9,280 nt of DNA from Clostridia bacterium (lineage in GTDB: Bacteria > Bacillota > Sulfobacillia > SLMV01): NCBI GenBank assembly GCA_007133365.1, contig SLMV01000113.1:1-9280 (forward strand), written 5' to 3'. Both the position numbers and the translations under genes were made by a program. The number at the start of each line of letters is the position of its first letter. Within the stretch, counting starts at the first letter, position 1. Positions 1 through 5,713 of this stretch are shown here, piece by piece. The notes below the pieces were generated by a model. The model saw only the letters and a program-made list of their open reading frames with translations, did not search any database and had not been told where the DNA came from.

Positions 1-2263
1 AAAATGCCGCTGGATAATGACGCACCAAATAAGCGGTTTTGTACGCCGTTATCCCAAAAGCGGCCGCATGTGCTTCACAAAATCCATAGGATGCGTAACT
101 TTCCATATAAGAATAAATGGTTTTGGCGACCTTCTTTTCGACCCCCCGCTCGACCGCCTTGCGGATAAACAAGCGCCCTAGTCCCTGCATCTCATCTTCG
201 CGTTTTCGGCTGCTCATCACTCGACGCAAATGATCGGCTTCGCCCGGGGTGAACCCCGCAATGACCATTGCCATTTCAATAACTTGCTCTTGGAATAGGA
301 CCACACCATGGGTTTTTCTCAAGATGGGCTCGAGCTTCGGATGAGGATACGTCACGGCCTCCTCACCCCGCCGACGGGCAATAAACGGTTCCACCATATT
401 CCCTTTCACCGGCCCCGGGCGGATCAATGCCACCGAGGCGATCACGTCCTCTAGAGAATCCGCTCCAAGACGCGTTTGCAGGGCTCGCTGGGCCGGACTC
501 TCCAGCTGGAAAACACCCAATGTCTCGCCTTTTTGGATCATAGAGAAGGTCGCCGCATCTTCAAGCACAATGTCGTCGTCCGAAAATCCCGGGGTATGTT
601 CCCGAATCTGCCGAAAGGCATCTTCAATGGCGCTGAGGGTTCTTAGTGATAAGAGATCCAATTTCATTAGACCAAGATCTTCCACGCCTTCCTTGTCGAA
701 CTGACCGATCCATTCTCCTTTGGCCGATCGCTGTACCGGTGTCAGCTCTTGAAGAGGCGGCCCGGAGATTATCAAGCCTCCGCCATGGGTTCCGATTTGC
801 CGCGGGAAACCGGCAACGCGTTCAACGGCTGCTAGTAGCGGCGCAAAATGTTCCCAATGCCCAGCTATCACATTCTGAAACTCCGGAAGATTCGCCACCA
901 ACTTCCGAACATCAGAAGCGCGGCTCCCTCCGGGGACGGTTTTGGCCAAACGATCAAGAGTATCGGGTGAGTATCCCATGACCTTTCCCAAATCCCGTAT
1001 GGCGGATCGGGCACGGAAGGTCTGAAATGTCGCCACTTTAGCCACGTGTTCCTCTCCGTACTGTCGATAGGCATAATCTACCACCTCATCCCGACGCCGG
1101 GCATCAAAATCGATATCAATATCGGGCTTTTGCCCCCGCTCTGGACTGATGAACCGCTCGAACAGCAATCCCCGCTCGATCGCATCCACTTCGGTGATCA
1201 ATAAACAATACGCCACGGCCGAATCCGCGGCAGATCCGCGTCCGGCATAACGGATGCCCTTGCGCCTAGCAAAACGGATCACATCTTCGACCAGCAAAAA
1301 ATAGTCCGCATATCCCATCCGGTTAATGATTTTGAGCTCTCGGTCCAACCGTTCACGAATCGCTGGGGTGACGACCCCATACCGGTGCCGAGCTCCCCGG
1401 ATCACTCGCCGTCTTAATCGCGTTTGTGCATTTTCCCCCTGCTCTTCCCTCATTTGGGGATGACGGTTCTTTTTAAAATCAAAAACCGGCGAACAGGCCT
1501 TTGCGATGCGTTTCGTATTAGCAATCCACCTAGGATGATGGAGAAACTGCCTTTCCATCTGTTGAGTGGATTTAAGATAGTTTTCCGCATTGAGATGCCG
1601 TTCCCCCGATACGTCCTCCAGTGAAATCCCCAACCGGACACACGTCAATAAATCATGAATCCTAAACTCGCTTTTGTGGGCATAGTGCACATTATTCGTC
1701 GCCACCAACTCGATCCCCAGTTCCTGTCCGAGCCGGGCCAGTCCATCTCGGAGCAGGTAGTCACCTGGTAAAAAGCTCTGCGTAACTTCGAGGAAAAAAT
1801 GCGCGTTGAAACATGCCTGGTAATGCAGAGCTTTTTGCCGAGCAGCCTGGTAATCCCCCCGAAGCAGTAGGGTGGGAATCGCACCTTTACGACATCCCGA
1901 TAAAACAAAAAGGCCGTTCCCATATGTCTCAAGTAGCACCGGCGAAAGACGGGGTTGTCCACGCGGATGATCAAGATGACTCCGCGTAATTAAGGCACAA
2001 AGATTGGCATAACCTTCTGAATTTTCGGCCAGCACCGTCAGATGCTCGCCCCCCTCAAGGGTGAGTTCGGCTCCCTGAATGGGTTTGATCCCATATCGCT
2101 TGGCTAACTGGCAAAACATAACGGCTCCCGACACGTTGTGATGATCCGTAAGTGCAAGTGCCGGCATTTCTTCTACCGCCGCCCGTTTTACCAGCGACTC
2201 GAGGGGACTTCCCCCATCCAAAAAAGAATAGGGGGAATGGCAATGAAGATGTACAAAACCCAT
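1..2263 (-). CDS. dnaE2: DnaE-type DNA polymerase III alpha subunit, SOS/error-prone class (DnaE2/ImuC), 3' end beyond the window
   Basis: An uninterrupted reading frame of 754 codons starts at ATG 2263-2261 and leaves the left edge; family members are about 1000-1100 residues, so roughly the last quarter is missing. Residues 1-200 are a PHP domain: HLHCH at 5-9, ALTDHHN at 37-43, SGCRKG at 122-127. The C-family palm follows, with PDIDIDFD at 380-387, where D383 and D385 match the catalytic pair of E. coli DnaE, and GLMKLD at 531-536, where D536 matches the third catalytic aspartate. RPGPVKGNMV (615-624) and the FCEAHAAAFG stretch (728-737) are further family blocks. A GGGAGG ribosome binding site at 2268-2273 lies four bases before the start, and the preceding small gene ends 10 bases upstream. 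The family call is certain. Assignment to the error-prone DnaE2/ImuC group rests mainly on the ImuB-like partner and the SOS box. It would extend primers across damaged DNA with ImuB as adaptor. A normal DnaE1 replicase in an unusual position is the alternative. Confidence 0.9.
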   Translation of the reverse strand, partial: MGFVHLHCHSPYSFLDGGSPLESLVKRAAVEEMPALALTDHHNVSGAVMFCQLAKRYGIKPIQGAELTLEGGEHLTVLAENSEGYANLCALITRSHLDHPRGQPRLSPVLLETYGNGLFVLSGCRKGAIPTLLLRGDYQAARQKALHYQACFNAHFFLEVTQSFLPGDYLLRDGLARLGQELGIELVATNNVHYAHKSEFRIHDLLTCVRLGISLEDVSGERHLNAENYLKSTQQMERQFLHHPRWIANTKRIAKACSPVFDFKKNRHPQMREEQGENAQTRLRRRVIRGARHRYGVVTPAIRERLDRELKIINRMGYADYFLLVEDVIRFARRKGIRYAGRGSAADSAVAYCLLITEVDAIERGLLFERFISPERGQKPDIDIDFDARRRDEVVDYAYRQYGEEHVAKVATFQTFRARSAIRDLGKVMGYSPDTLDRLAKTVPGGSRASDVRKLVANLPEFQNVIAGHWEHFAPLLAAVERVAGFPRQIGTHGGGLIISGPPLQELTPVQRSAKGEWIGQFDKEGVEDLGLMKLDLLSLRTLSAIEDAFRQIREHTPGFSDDDIVLEDAATFSMIQKGETLGVFQLESPAQRALQTRLGADSLEDVIASVALIRPGPVKGNMVEPFIARRRGEEAVTYPHPKLEPILRKTHGVVLFQEQVIEMAMVIAGFTPGEADHLRRVMSSRKREDEMQGLGRLFIRKAVERGVEKKVAKTIYSYMESYASYGFCEAHAAAFGITAYKTAYLVRHYPAAF

Positions 2264-2273
2264 GGTGCCTCCC

Positions 2274-2519
2274 TCAATCATAGATGCGATACAAAACCCA
2301 AAAATTCGTTTCTTGCGCCCAATAGATTTCAATTACGTGCTGCGCTTCCAACTGCAAACGAAAGAACGTTTTCTCGGTTTCCTTCGTCCACCAACACCCA
2401 ACGTCTTTCCACACTTCCATTACTCGGAAAACATTGTGCCACTTACCGTTGAAGAACACGCGTCGTGGCCAGGCACAAACGGTATGGACAGAAATGGGTC
2501 GATTGAGCAACTGCCCCAC
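2274..2519 (-). CDS. Small Trp-rich protein encoded between imuB and dnaE2 (DUF6504-like)
   Basis: An 81-residue protein read from GTG 2519-2517. I chose this start because AAAGGAG, formed by the last codons of imuB, lies eight bases upstream. An in-frame ATG at 2561 would give 95 residues but would sit inside imuB and lacks such a site. The stop (2276-2274) is 10 bases before dnaE2, so the three genes are co-transcribed and probably translationally coupled. The protein has no catalytic motif I recognise. It has seven tryptophans, with blocks RRVFFNGKWHNV (19-30), VWKDVGCWW (36-44), FFRLQL (52-57) and a final WVLYRIYD (74-81). From memory this pattern (gene beside ImuB/DnaE2, W-R-rich core, LYR-YD end) fits the DUF6504 family that accompanies Y-family and DnaE2 genes, sometimes fused to the polymerase. 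Its function is unknown; an accessory or bridging role in the mutasome is inference from position only. Confidence 0.8.
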   Translation of the reverse strand: MGQLLNRPISVHTVCAWPRRVFFNGKWHNVFRVMEVWKDVGCWWTKETEKTFFRLQLEAQHVIEIYWAQETNFWVLYRIYD

Positions 2520-2524
2520 GGGGA

Positions 2525-3733
2525 TCACTCCTTTTTGGCAACAGCCCGAAACGGATCCCAAAAGGAAAGCACCTGTTCTCGGCGACTGACATCAAGATGT
2601 TTGCCCCAAAACAGGGTTTGCGACGAATATTGAGAATGCACCCTTTCGATCAGTGCATGGATTGTGGCCGTTTCTTTGGCCTCGCCTTTTATCGAAAAGA
2701 AGTTTGGCTGCATCAGTTCCAAACGCGTCAACCGTGATAATTCGATTCGAACCCGAACCCCATCATGGTCCTCCTTATCACCCTCTCGCCACATTTGGTG
2801 TAACAACCGGCAAAGCGTATCTTTTCGTCTTACCGGACGGAGGAGCCGGCGCGATTGCCGATTCCACCTCCCATCTGAACGCAATAGCCAAAGAATCAGT
2901 TCACGGCTTTCAAACCCGCTCTCCTCCAGCTGATGGGCCAAGGCCTCGGCGGCCTCTTGTAACAAATAAAGTGGACACCTGCCCTCCAGTTCACTTTCCC
3001 ATAGTAGGCGTTGAGGGGGGTAATTGACATGGAGAGGAGTCGTATCAAGACCGTGAACCCGACGAGCCAATTCCAATTCAAAGCGAGACCTTAGGACGTC
3101 CTGGGGAAAAGCTTGTAGTTGCCCAATCCGCCTCAAACCTAAGCGTCTAAGCCGCTCTCGGGATTGCGTGCTGATGGGCGCTAAAAACATCAACGATAGA
3201 GGATGGAGAAACTCCTTTTCCTCTCCAGGCAAGACGGAGAGCAACAAGCCACAACGCCCTTCCATGTCGTGCTTTTCTTTGTAGACCCCCTCTTTTTCAA
3301 TTCGTCGTCGGGCAACCTGAGACATAAAGCGATACTTCGCACATCCCATCAGAAACCGATGGACCCAAGGGGTTTCTTGCAACATATAGGTCAAGATATC
3401 GAGCGGATCTTCCCGTGATGAAACACCGAGATAAATTTCTTGGGGAGACACCACCTCCACATCCGGGCTCTTATCAAAACCCAAAGCGGGAAGCCACTCC
3501 AAAAGCGGCCCCAATGAGGTAGGATCCCATCCCTTCTCATGATGCCGAGGCAACAAACGACGCGCATGAGCCAATGGCATCCCCCGGTGAAGACGGTATT
3601 GAGCCGCATGTTTACAAAAATCAACCACGACCCCTTCTCGCTCCAAAACCAAAGGAACATCGATCAATTCGGCGTCACGCCGTTTTTCAATTCCGGCATA
3701 AAAGCCCTCCGCACGGATGTTGAGGATTCGCAT
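2525..3733 (-). CDS. imuB: ImuB-like, probably catalytically inactive Y-family polymerase homologue
   Basis: 402 residues, first gene of the leftward operon. The fold is recognisable as Y-family. The N-terminal strand-turn reads LNIRAEGFYAGIE (4-16), the place of the catalytic D-x-D in Dpo4 and DinB; here the first Asp is R7 and the second is E9. The second catalytic motif, normally S-x-DE, reads SPQE (96-99), so that Asp is Q98 and only E99 remains. The GMPLAHARRLLP block (51-62), a helix-hairpin-helix thumb (194-210, LRRLGLRRIGQL) and a little-finger region follow; the end FWDPFR (391-396) is typical of ImuB-type proteins. QPNFF at 342-346 could be a degenerate beta-clamp motif. Loss of the carboxylates is the hallmark of ImuB, which recruits the DnaE2 polymerase rather than polymerising itself. 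It is shorter than the roughly 500 residues of many ImuB proteins. AAGGAG at 3739-3744 lies five bases before the ATG. An SOS box controls it. Confidence 0.88.
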   Translation of the reverse strand: MRILNIRAEGFYAGIEKRRDAELIDVPLVLEREGVVVDFCKHAAQYRLHRGMPLAHARRLLPRHHEKGWDPTSLGPLLEWLPALGFDKSPDVEVVSPQEIYLGVSSREDPLDILTYMLQETPWVHRFLMGCAKYRFMSQVARRRIEKEGVYKEKHDMEGRCGLLLSVLPGEEKEFLHPLSLMFLAPISTQSRERLRRLGLRRIGQLQAFPQDVLRSRFELELARRVHGLDTTPLHVNYPPQRLLWESELEGRCPLYLLQEAAEALAHQLEESGFESRELILWLLRSDGRWNRQSRRLLRPVRRKDTLCRLLHQMWREGDKEDHDGVRVRIELSRLTRLELMQPNFFSIKGEAKETATIHALIERVHSQYSSQTLFWGKHLDVSRREQVLSFWDPFRAVAKKE

Positions 3734-3738
3734 TTTTG

Positions 3739-3744
3739 CTCCTT
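3739..3744 (-). promoter_or_regulatory. Ribosome binding site of imuB
   Basis: AAGGAG read on the minus strand, five bases upstream of the ATG at 3733. It confirms the chosen start and lies immediately downstream of the LexA box, so box, binding site and start codon occupy less than 35 bases. Confidence 0.8.
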
Positions 3745-3747
3745 AAT

Positions 3748-3761
3748 CGAACATTTGTTCT
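3748..3761 (-). promoter_or_regulatory. LexA (SOS) operator of the imuB-dnaE2 operon
   Basis: Read leftward the site is AGAACAAATGTTCG. The Bacillus-type SOS consensus is CGAACRNRYGTTYG; only the first base differs. It begins eight bases after the probable -10 element, so it covers the expected transcription start, a normal position for repression by LexA. The established expectation is derepression when RecA filaments trigger LexA self-cleavage after DNA damage. The near-exact match plus a downstream translesion polymerase cassette makes chance unlikely. Confidence 0.87.
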
Positions 3762-3769
3762 ATCTTTTT

Positions 3770-3798
3770 ATCCTATATATCCCTTAAGTGAACGTCAA
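3770..3798 (-). promoter_or_regulatory. Sigma-A-like promoter of the imuB-dnaE2 operon
   Basis: On the minus strand TTGACG (3798-3793) is a five-of-six -35 match and TAGGAT (3775-3770) a four-of-six -10 match, with the optimal 17-base spacer. The start of transcription would fall near 3761-3764, at the edge of the LexA box, leaving a leader of about 30 bases with the AAGGAG site. Confidence 0.7.
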
Positions 3799-3890
3799 GA
3801 ATGTTTTGGTCCACTTTGACCATGAGCGAAACGGCATGAGACGGAAGGGGGGCTTAGGCGAATCACCTTTAATCCTCAATCATTTTTTTG

Positions 3891-3896
3891 TATAAT
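3891..3896 (+). promoter_or_regulatory. Candidate -10 element for the mrp operon
   Basis: A perfect TATAAT. The -35 position at 17 bases reads TTTAAT (3868-3873), a poor three-of-six match, so an activator or another promoter may be needed. Transcription would begin near 3903, giving a leader of about 185 bases before mrpE, but this start would cut into the GGAGGT site at 3901-3906 that precedes the candidate leader ORF. Confidence 0.4.
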
Positions 3897-3914
3897 TTAT
3901 GGAGGTAACATTCG

Positions 3915-3986
3915 ATGATATTTATATCGTCGTTGCTAGCACGTCTGGCCACTTGCTGCTCGGCGAAAACGAAATACATGTTTTGA
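3915..3986 (+). CDS. Candidate 23-codon leader peptide upstream of the mrp operon
   Basis: ATG at 3915 follows a strong GGAGGT (3901-3906) by eight bases and opens a 23-codon frame ending at TGA 3984-3986. The peptide starts MIFISSLLARLA and ends KTKYMF, mildly hydrophobic in the first half with a pair of cysteines (residues 14-15). The only support is the excellent ribosome binding site and its place ahead of a terminator-like hairpin; length and composition alone could be chance. The nearby TATAAT would start transcripts too late to include the full ribosome binding site, which counts against it unless another promoter is used. Could be a leader peptide, a small membrane peptide, or not expressed. 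Confidence 0.3.
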   Translation: MIFISSLLARLATCCSAKTKYMF

Positions 3987-4042
3987 TGAAAGAAAACAGG
4001 CCAGCCAGCCAAGTTATTGACTGACTCGACCTCTTCGTTTTC
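3965..4042 (+). promoter_or_regulatory. Possible antiterminator pairing in the mrp leader
   Basis: GAAAACGAA at 3965-3973, within the candidate leader ORF, is the exact reverse complement of TTCGTTTTC at 4034-4042. That partner overlaps the left arm and inner stem of the terminator-like hairpin, so the two structures exclude one another. A second, shorter option pairs AGAAAAC (3991-3997) with GTTTTCT (4037-4043). A ribosome finishing the leader ORF would cover the first segment. This is seen as complementarity only; switching is inference. Confidence 0.3.
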
Positions 4043-4070
4043 TCATTTGAGAGTGAAGAGGTTTTATATT
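4029..4070 (+). terminator. Terminator-like hairpin (possible attenuator) in the mrp leader
   Basis: The arms ACCTCTTC (4029-4036) and GAAGAGGT (4055-4062) are perfectly complementary over eight base pairs. Inside, TCTC (4041-4044) pairs with GAGA (4049-4052) around an ATTT loop, separated from the outer stem by a small internal loop. The right arm runs into TTTTATATT (4062-4070). It therefore resembles a modest intrinsic terminator, 11 bases before the mrpE ribosome binding site. A terminator directly before an operon suggests attenuation, or it may end a short upstream transcript. It could also be only a leader stem that protects the mRNA. Confidence 0.45.
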
Positions 4071-4087
4071 ACTGGGGAGCTGGGATC

Positions 4088-4576
4088 ATGCGAATCATTA
4101 CTTACTTACTCTCATTATTTGGCTTTTGGATTATCATTTCCGAAACCACCCATTGGCAGCATCTTCTGGTGGGCGGCATTGTAGCAGTCGTGGTCGCGCT
4201 TCTCAATCGGGCTTACATGATTGAAATTAGCATGCATCGATATCAGCTTAAAAATCTGGTTTGGATCGTCACCATCTTGGGAAAACTCATCCGGGATATG
4301 GTCGTCGCCAATTTCCAAGTGGCCCGCATTGTGCTCTCACGCGAGATGCCGATCAATCCCCAAGTCATTACCTTAGGATGCGGGCCGTTGGAAATTCCGG
4401 TCAGTAAGACGTTTCTGGCCAATGCCATCACCCTGACCCCTGGCACGTTGACGCTGGATATTACCGAAAACAGCTTCATCGTGCACTGTCTCTGTGAGGA
4501 AAGCGCATCGAATATCCTCCTTGACGATCACGTGGAAAAGTTTTGCCGCCTGGAAGGCATTGAACTCGATGAATAG
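4088..4576 (+). CDS. mrpE: Na+/H+ antiporter subunit E (MrpE/MnhE)
   Basis: 162 residues, the usual length for MrpE. The N-terminal 40 residues form two hydrophobic helices separated by a short polar turn (SETTHWQH, 18-25); an amphipathic/membrane stretch at about 55-85 is followed by a cytoplasmic-type domain. The family signature ANAITLTPGTLTLDI is at 111-125. The start ATG 4088 follows GGGGAG (4074-4079) by eight bases. It is the first gene of the rightward operon, and the ribosome binding site of mrpF overlaps its stop codon. MrpE is a small membrane subunit of the multisubunit cation/proton antiporter, needed for assembly or full activity rather than being itself a transporter homologue. 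In Bacillus it is the fifth gene; here it leads the operon, as MbhA does in archaeal Mbh clusters. Confidence 0.93.
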   Translation: MRIITYLLSLFGFWIIISETTHWQHLLVGGIVAVVVALLNRAYMIEISMHRYQLKNLVWIVTILGKLIRDMVVANFQVARIVLSREMPINPQVITLGCGPLEIPVSKTFLANAITLTPGTLTLDITENSFIVHCLCEESASNILLDDHVEKFCRLEGIELDE

Positions 4577-4588
4577 AGGTGAACGCGG

Positions 4589-4852
4589 GTGCAGCCAATC
4601 TTTATCGGCACTGCCATTGTCCTGATGATATCAGTGTTTGTCTGTCTATATCGTGCCATCGTGGGGCCTGCTCCCGCCGACCGAGTGATTTCCATCAACG
4701 TCATTGGGACCAAGACCGTCGCGATCATCGCGCTGATGTCCTTTGCCCTAAATGAGGAGTTTTTTTTGGACGTCGCTATGGTCTATGCATTGATCAGCTT
4801 TATTATGACGATTGGTGTGGCTAAGTACCTTGAATACAATGATATTGATTGA
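4589..4852 (+). CDS. mrpF: Na+/H+ antiporter subunit F (MrpF/MnhF)
   Basis: 87 residues with three hydrophobic helices (about 4-24, 34-53, 58-80). The loop after the first helix has the family block GPAPADRVISIN (26-37); D31 corresponds to the conserved Asp that is functionally important in Bacillus MrpF. The start is GTG 4589, with AGAGGTG at 4575-4581 seven bases upstream and overlapping the mrpE stop, so translation is likely coupled. MrpF is a small integral subunit that packs with MrpE and MrpG and is thought to contribute to the cation path of the complex. Confidence 0.93.
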   Translation: MQPIFIGTAIVLMISVFVCLYRAIVGPAPADRVISINVIGTKTVAIIALMSFALNEEFFLDVAMVYALISFIMTIGVAKYLEYNDID

Positions 4853-4870
4853 ACGAAAGGACATTACCCC

Positions 4871-5176
4871 ATGGTCACCGCATTGACGATAATATGCCTA
4901 CTCGGCGGTCTCTTCTTTTTCGTCGTGGGCACTGTGGGGCTAATTCGGCTCCCGGATACGTTCACCCGTATGCACGCCACGACCAAGTGCGATACCTTGG
5001 GGCTTGGCTTGGTTTTCTTGGGTCTCGCGCTTCATTCCGGCCTTACCTTTAGTAGCGCTAAATTGGGGTTGGTCGTGCTTTTCATTTGGATCACCAACCC
5101 GACCGCCACCCATGTCATTGCCAAAGCCGTCTACGACACCCAACAACAACAGGGCGGGGTGGATACCGATGTCTGA
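4871..5176 (+). CDS. mrpG: Na+/H+ antiporter subunit G (MrpG/MnhG)
   Basis: 101 residues with three hydrophobic helices (about 4-26, 43-58, 63-76). The signature GLIRLPDTFTRMHATTKCDT (23-42) and the block ITNPTATHVIAKA (74-86) are those of the PhaG/MnhG/YufB family. ATG 4871 follows a GAAAGG-like site; the gap from mrpF is 18 bases. The stop overlaps the start of the next gene by eight bases. The polar Gln-rich tail (90-94) is the only variable part. It belongs to the same membrane complex as MrpE and MrpF. Confidence 0.93.
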   Translation: MVTALTIICLLGGLFFFVVGTVGLIRLPDTFTRMHATTKCDTLGLGLVFLGLALHSGLTFSSAKLGLVVLFIWITNPTATHVIAKAVYDTQQQQGGVDTDV

Positions 5177-5411
5177 ATTTTTCCACATCCTGCTCCTTTC
5201 TTTTCTAATTGTCTGCGCCGTCGCTGTGGCACGCATCAAAGACCTGCTTAGCGCGGTCATCATTTTCGCCGCCTACAGCCTGATGATGGCCGTCATCTGG
5301 CAGCAATTGAGCGCACCCGATATTGCCATGACTGAAGCCGCCATGGGAGCAGGTGTCACCACCTTGCTGTTGATGGTGGCCGTGAGCAAGACGAGGAGGC
5401 AGGAGCGATGA
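5169..5411 (+). CDS. DUF4040 / MbhD-like antiporter subunit (equivalent to part of the MrpA C-terminus)
   Basis: 80 residues from ATG 5169, eight bases inside the end of mrpG, with GGGGTGG upstream. A longer frame from 5004 exists but lies in another frame of mrpG and is rejected. There are three short hydrophobic segments. The block LSAPDIAMTEAAMGAGVTTL (47-66) is the conserved signature of the DUF4040 family, found in the C-terminal region of MrpA and in free-standing form as MbhD of membrane-bound hydrogenases; E56 is its conserved acidic residue, and K24-D25 form a second charged spot. It probably forms part of the helix bundle where antiporter subunits meet MrpB and MrpE-G. In Bacillus this segment is fused to MrpA; here it is a separate gene. 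Confidence 0.88.
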   Translation: MSEFFHILLLSFLIVCAVAVARIKDLLSAVIIFAAYSLMMAVIWQQLSAPDIAMTEAAMGAGVTTLLLMVAVSKTRRQER

Positions 5412-5713
5412 GGGTAGTCGTTGCGGCTTTCATCATTATTATATTAGGCAGTTTGCTGTTACTCATGGCCAGCGAAATGCCCACTTTCGGGGATCCGGAT
5501 AATCCGAGCAATAACCAGGTGAGCCAACGATATTCAAGGGATATCATCCGGGATACGAACATCCCCAATGTCATCACCGGTATTATCACCGATTACCGAG
5601 CCTATGACACCCTGGGCGAAGCGACGGTTTTGTTCGCCGGGATTGCTGCGGTGCTCACCGTTTTAGGATCGCACGTTAATGCCGGTCGCAAAAGGGGGCA
5701 GGACGATGGCTGA
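5408..5713 (+). CDS. MbhE-like antiporter subunit (last part of the MrpA C-terminus as a separate protein)
   Basis: 101 residues from ATG 5408, which overlaps the previous stop as ATGA; an AGGAGG site lies just upstream. Two hydrophobic helices (about 3-21 and 72-90) flank a polar loop. The block ITGIITDYRAYDTLGEATVL (56-75) matches the end of MrpA and MbhE, where V-D-F/Y-R-x-x-D-T-x-GE is conserved; D62, R64, D67 and E71 are the visible charged residues. The loop rich in Asp/Asn (29-53) lies between the helices. The protein would sit beside MrpB. Because both this and the preceding small gene cover regions normally fused to MrpA, a full-length MrpA need not exist here. Annotation as 'MnhB-related' by automated tools would be plausible. 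Confidence 0.86.
   Translation: MRVVVAAFIIIILGSLLLLMASEMPTFGDPDNPSNNQVSQRYSRDIIRDTNIPNVITGIITDYRAYDTLGEATVLFAGIAAVLTVLGSHVNAGRKRGQDDG

Larger units (their letters stand above)
3734..4087. other. Divergent intergenic region between the imuB and mrp operons
   Basis: 354 bases without a long gene. From left to right it holds the imuB ribosome binding site, the LexA box and its promoter; a 5-bp inverted repeat TGGTC/GACCA (3807-3822) of doubtful meaning; a TATAAT element at 3891-3896 for rightward transcription; a 23-codon candidate leader ORF with its own GGAGGT; a terminator-like hairpin at 4029-4070; and the GGGGAG ribosome binding site of mrpE. I saw no tRNA and no riboswitch class that I can name. 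Confidence 0.8.

Noticed and set aside
1645..1974. Open frame of 109 codons on the minus strand
   Set aside because: A different frame of the dnaE2 gene; the in-frame DnaE translation is continuous through it and carries the family motifs.
2520..2561. Upstream ATG start (95-residue version) of the small Trp-rich gene
   Set aside because: It would read 37 bases into imuB without a ribosome binding site, whereas GTG 2519 has AAAGGAG eight bases upstream.
2653..3027. Open frame of 124 codons on the plus strand
   Set aside because: Lies antisense inside imuB, has no good ribosome binding site or recognisable protein family, while the opposite strand encodes a clear Y-family protein.
3807..3822. 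Inverted repeat TGGTC-N6-GACCA in the spacer
   Set aside because: Only five base pairs per arm and no link to a promoter element; expected by chance at this length.
3734..4087. Na+ or other known riboswitch ahead of the antiporter operon
   Set aside because: I looked because of the cation antiporter context, but could not match any conserved aptamer core that I know; only the hairpin and its alternative pairing are visible.
5004..5168. N-terminal extension of the DUF4040-like gene
   Set aside because: It overlaps conserved mrpG sequence in another frame. The segment before 5169 is unlike the family, and ATG 5169 gives the normal start.
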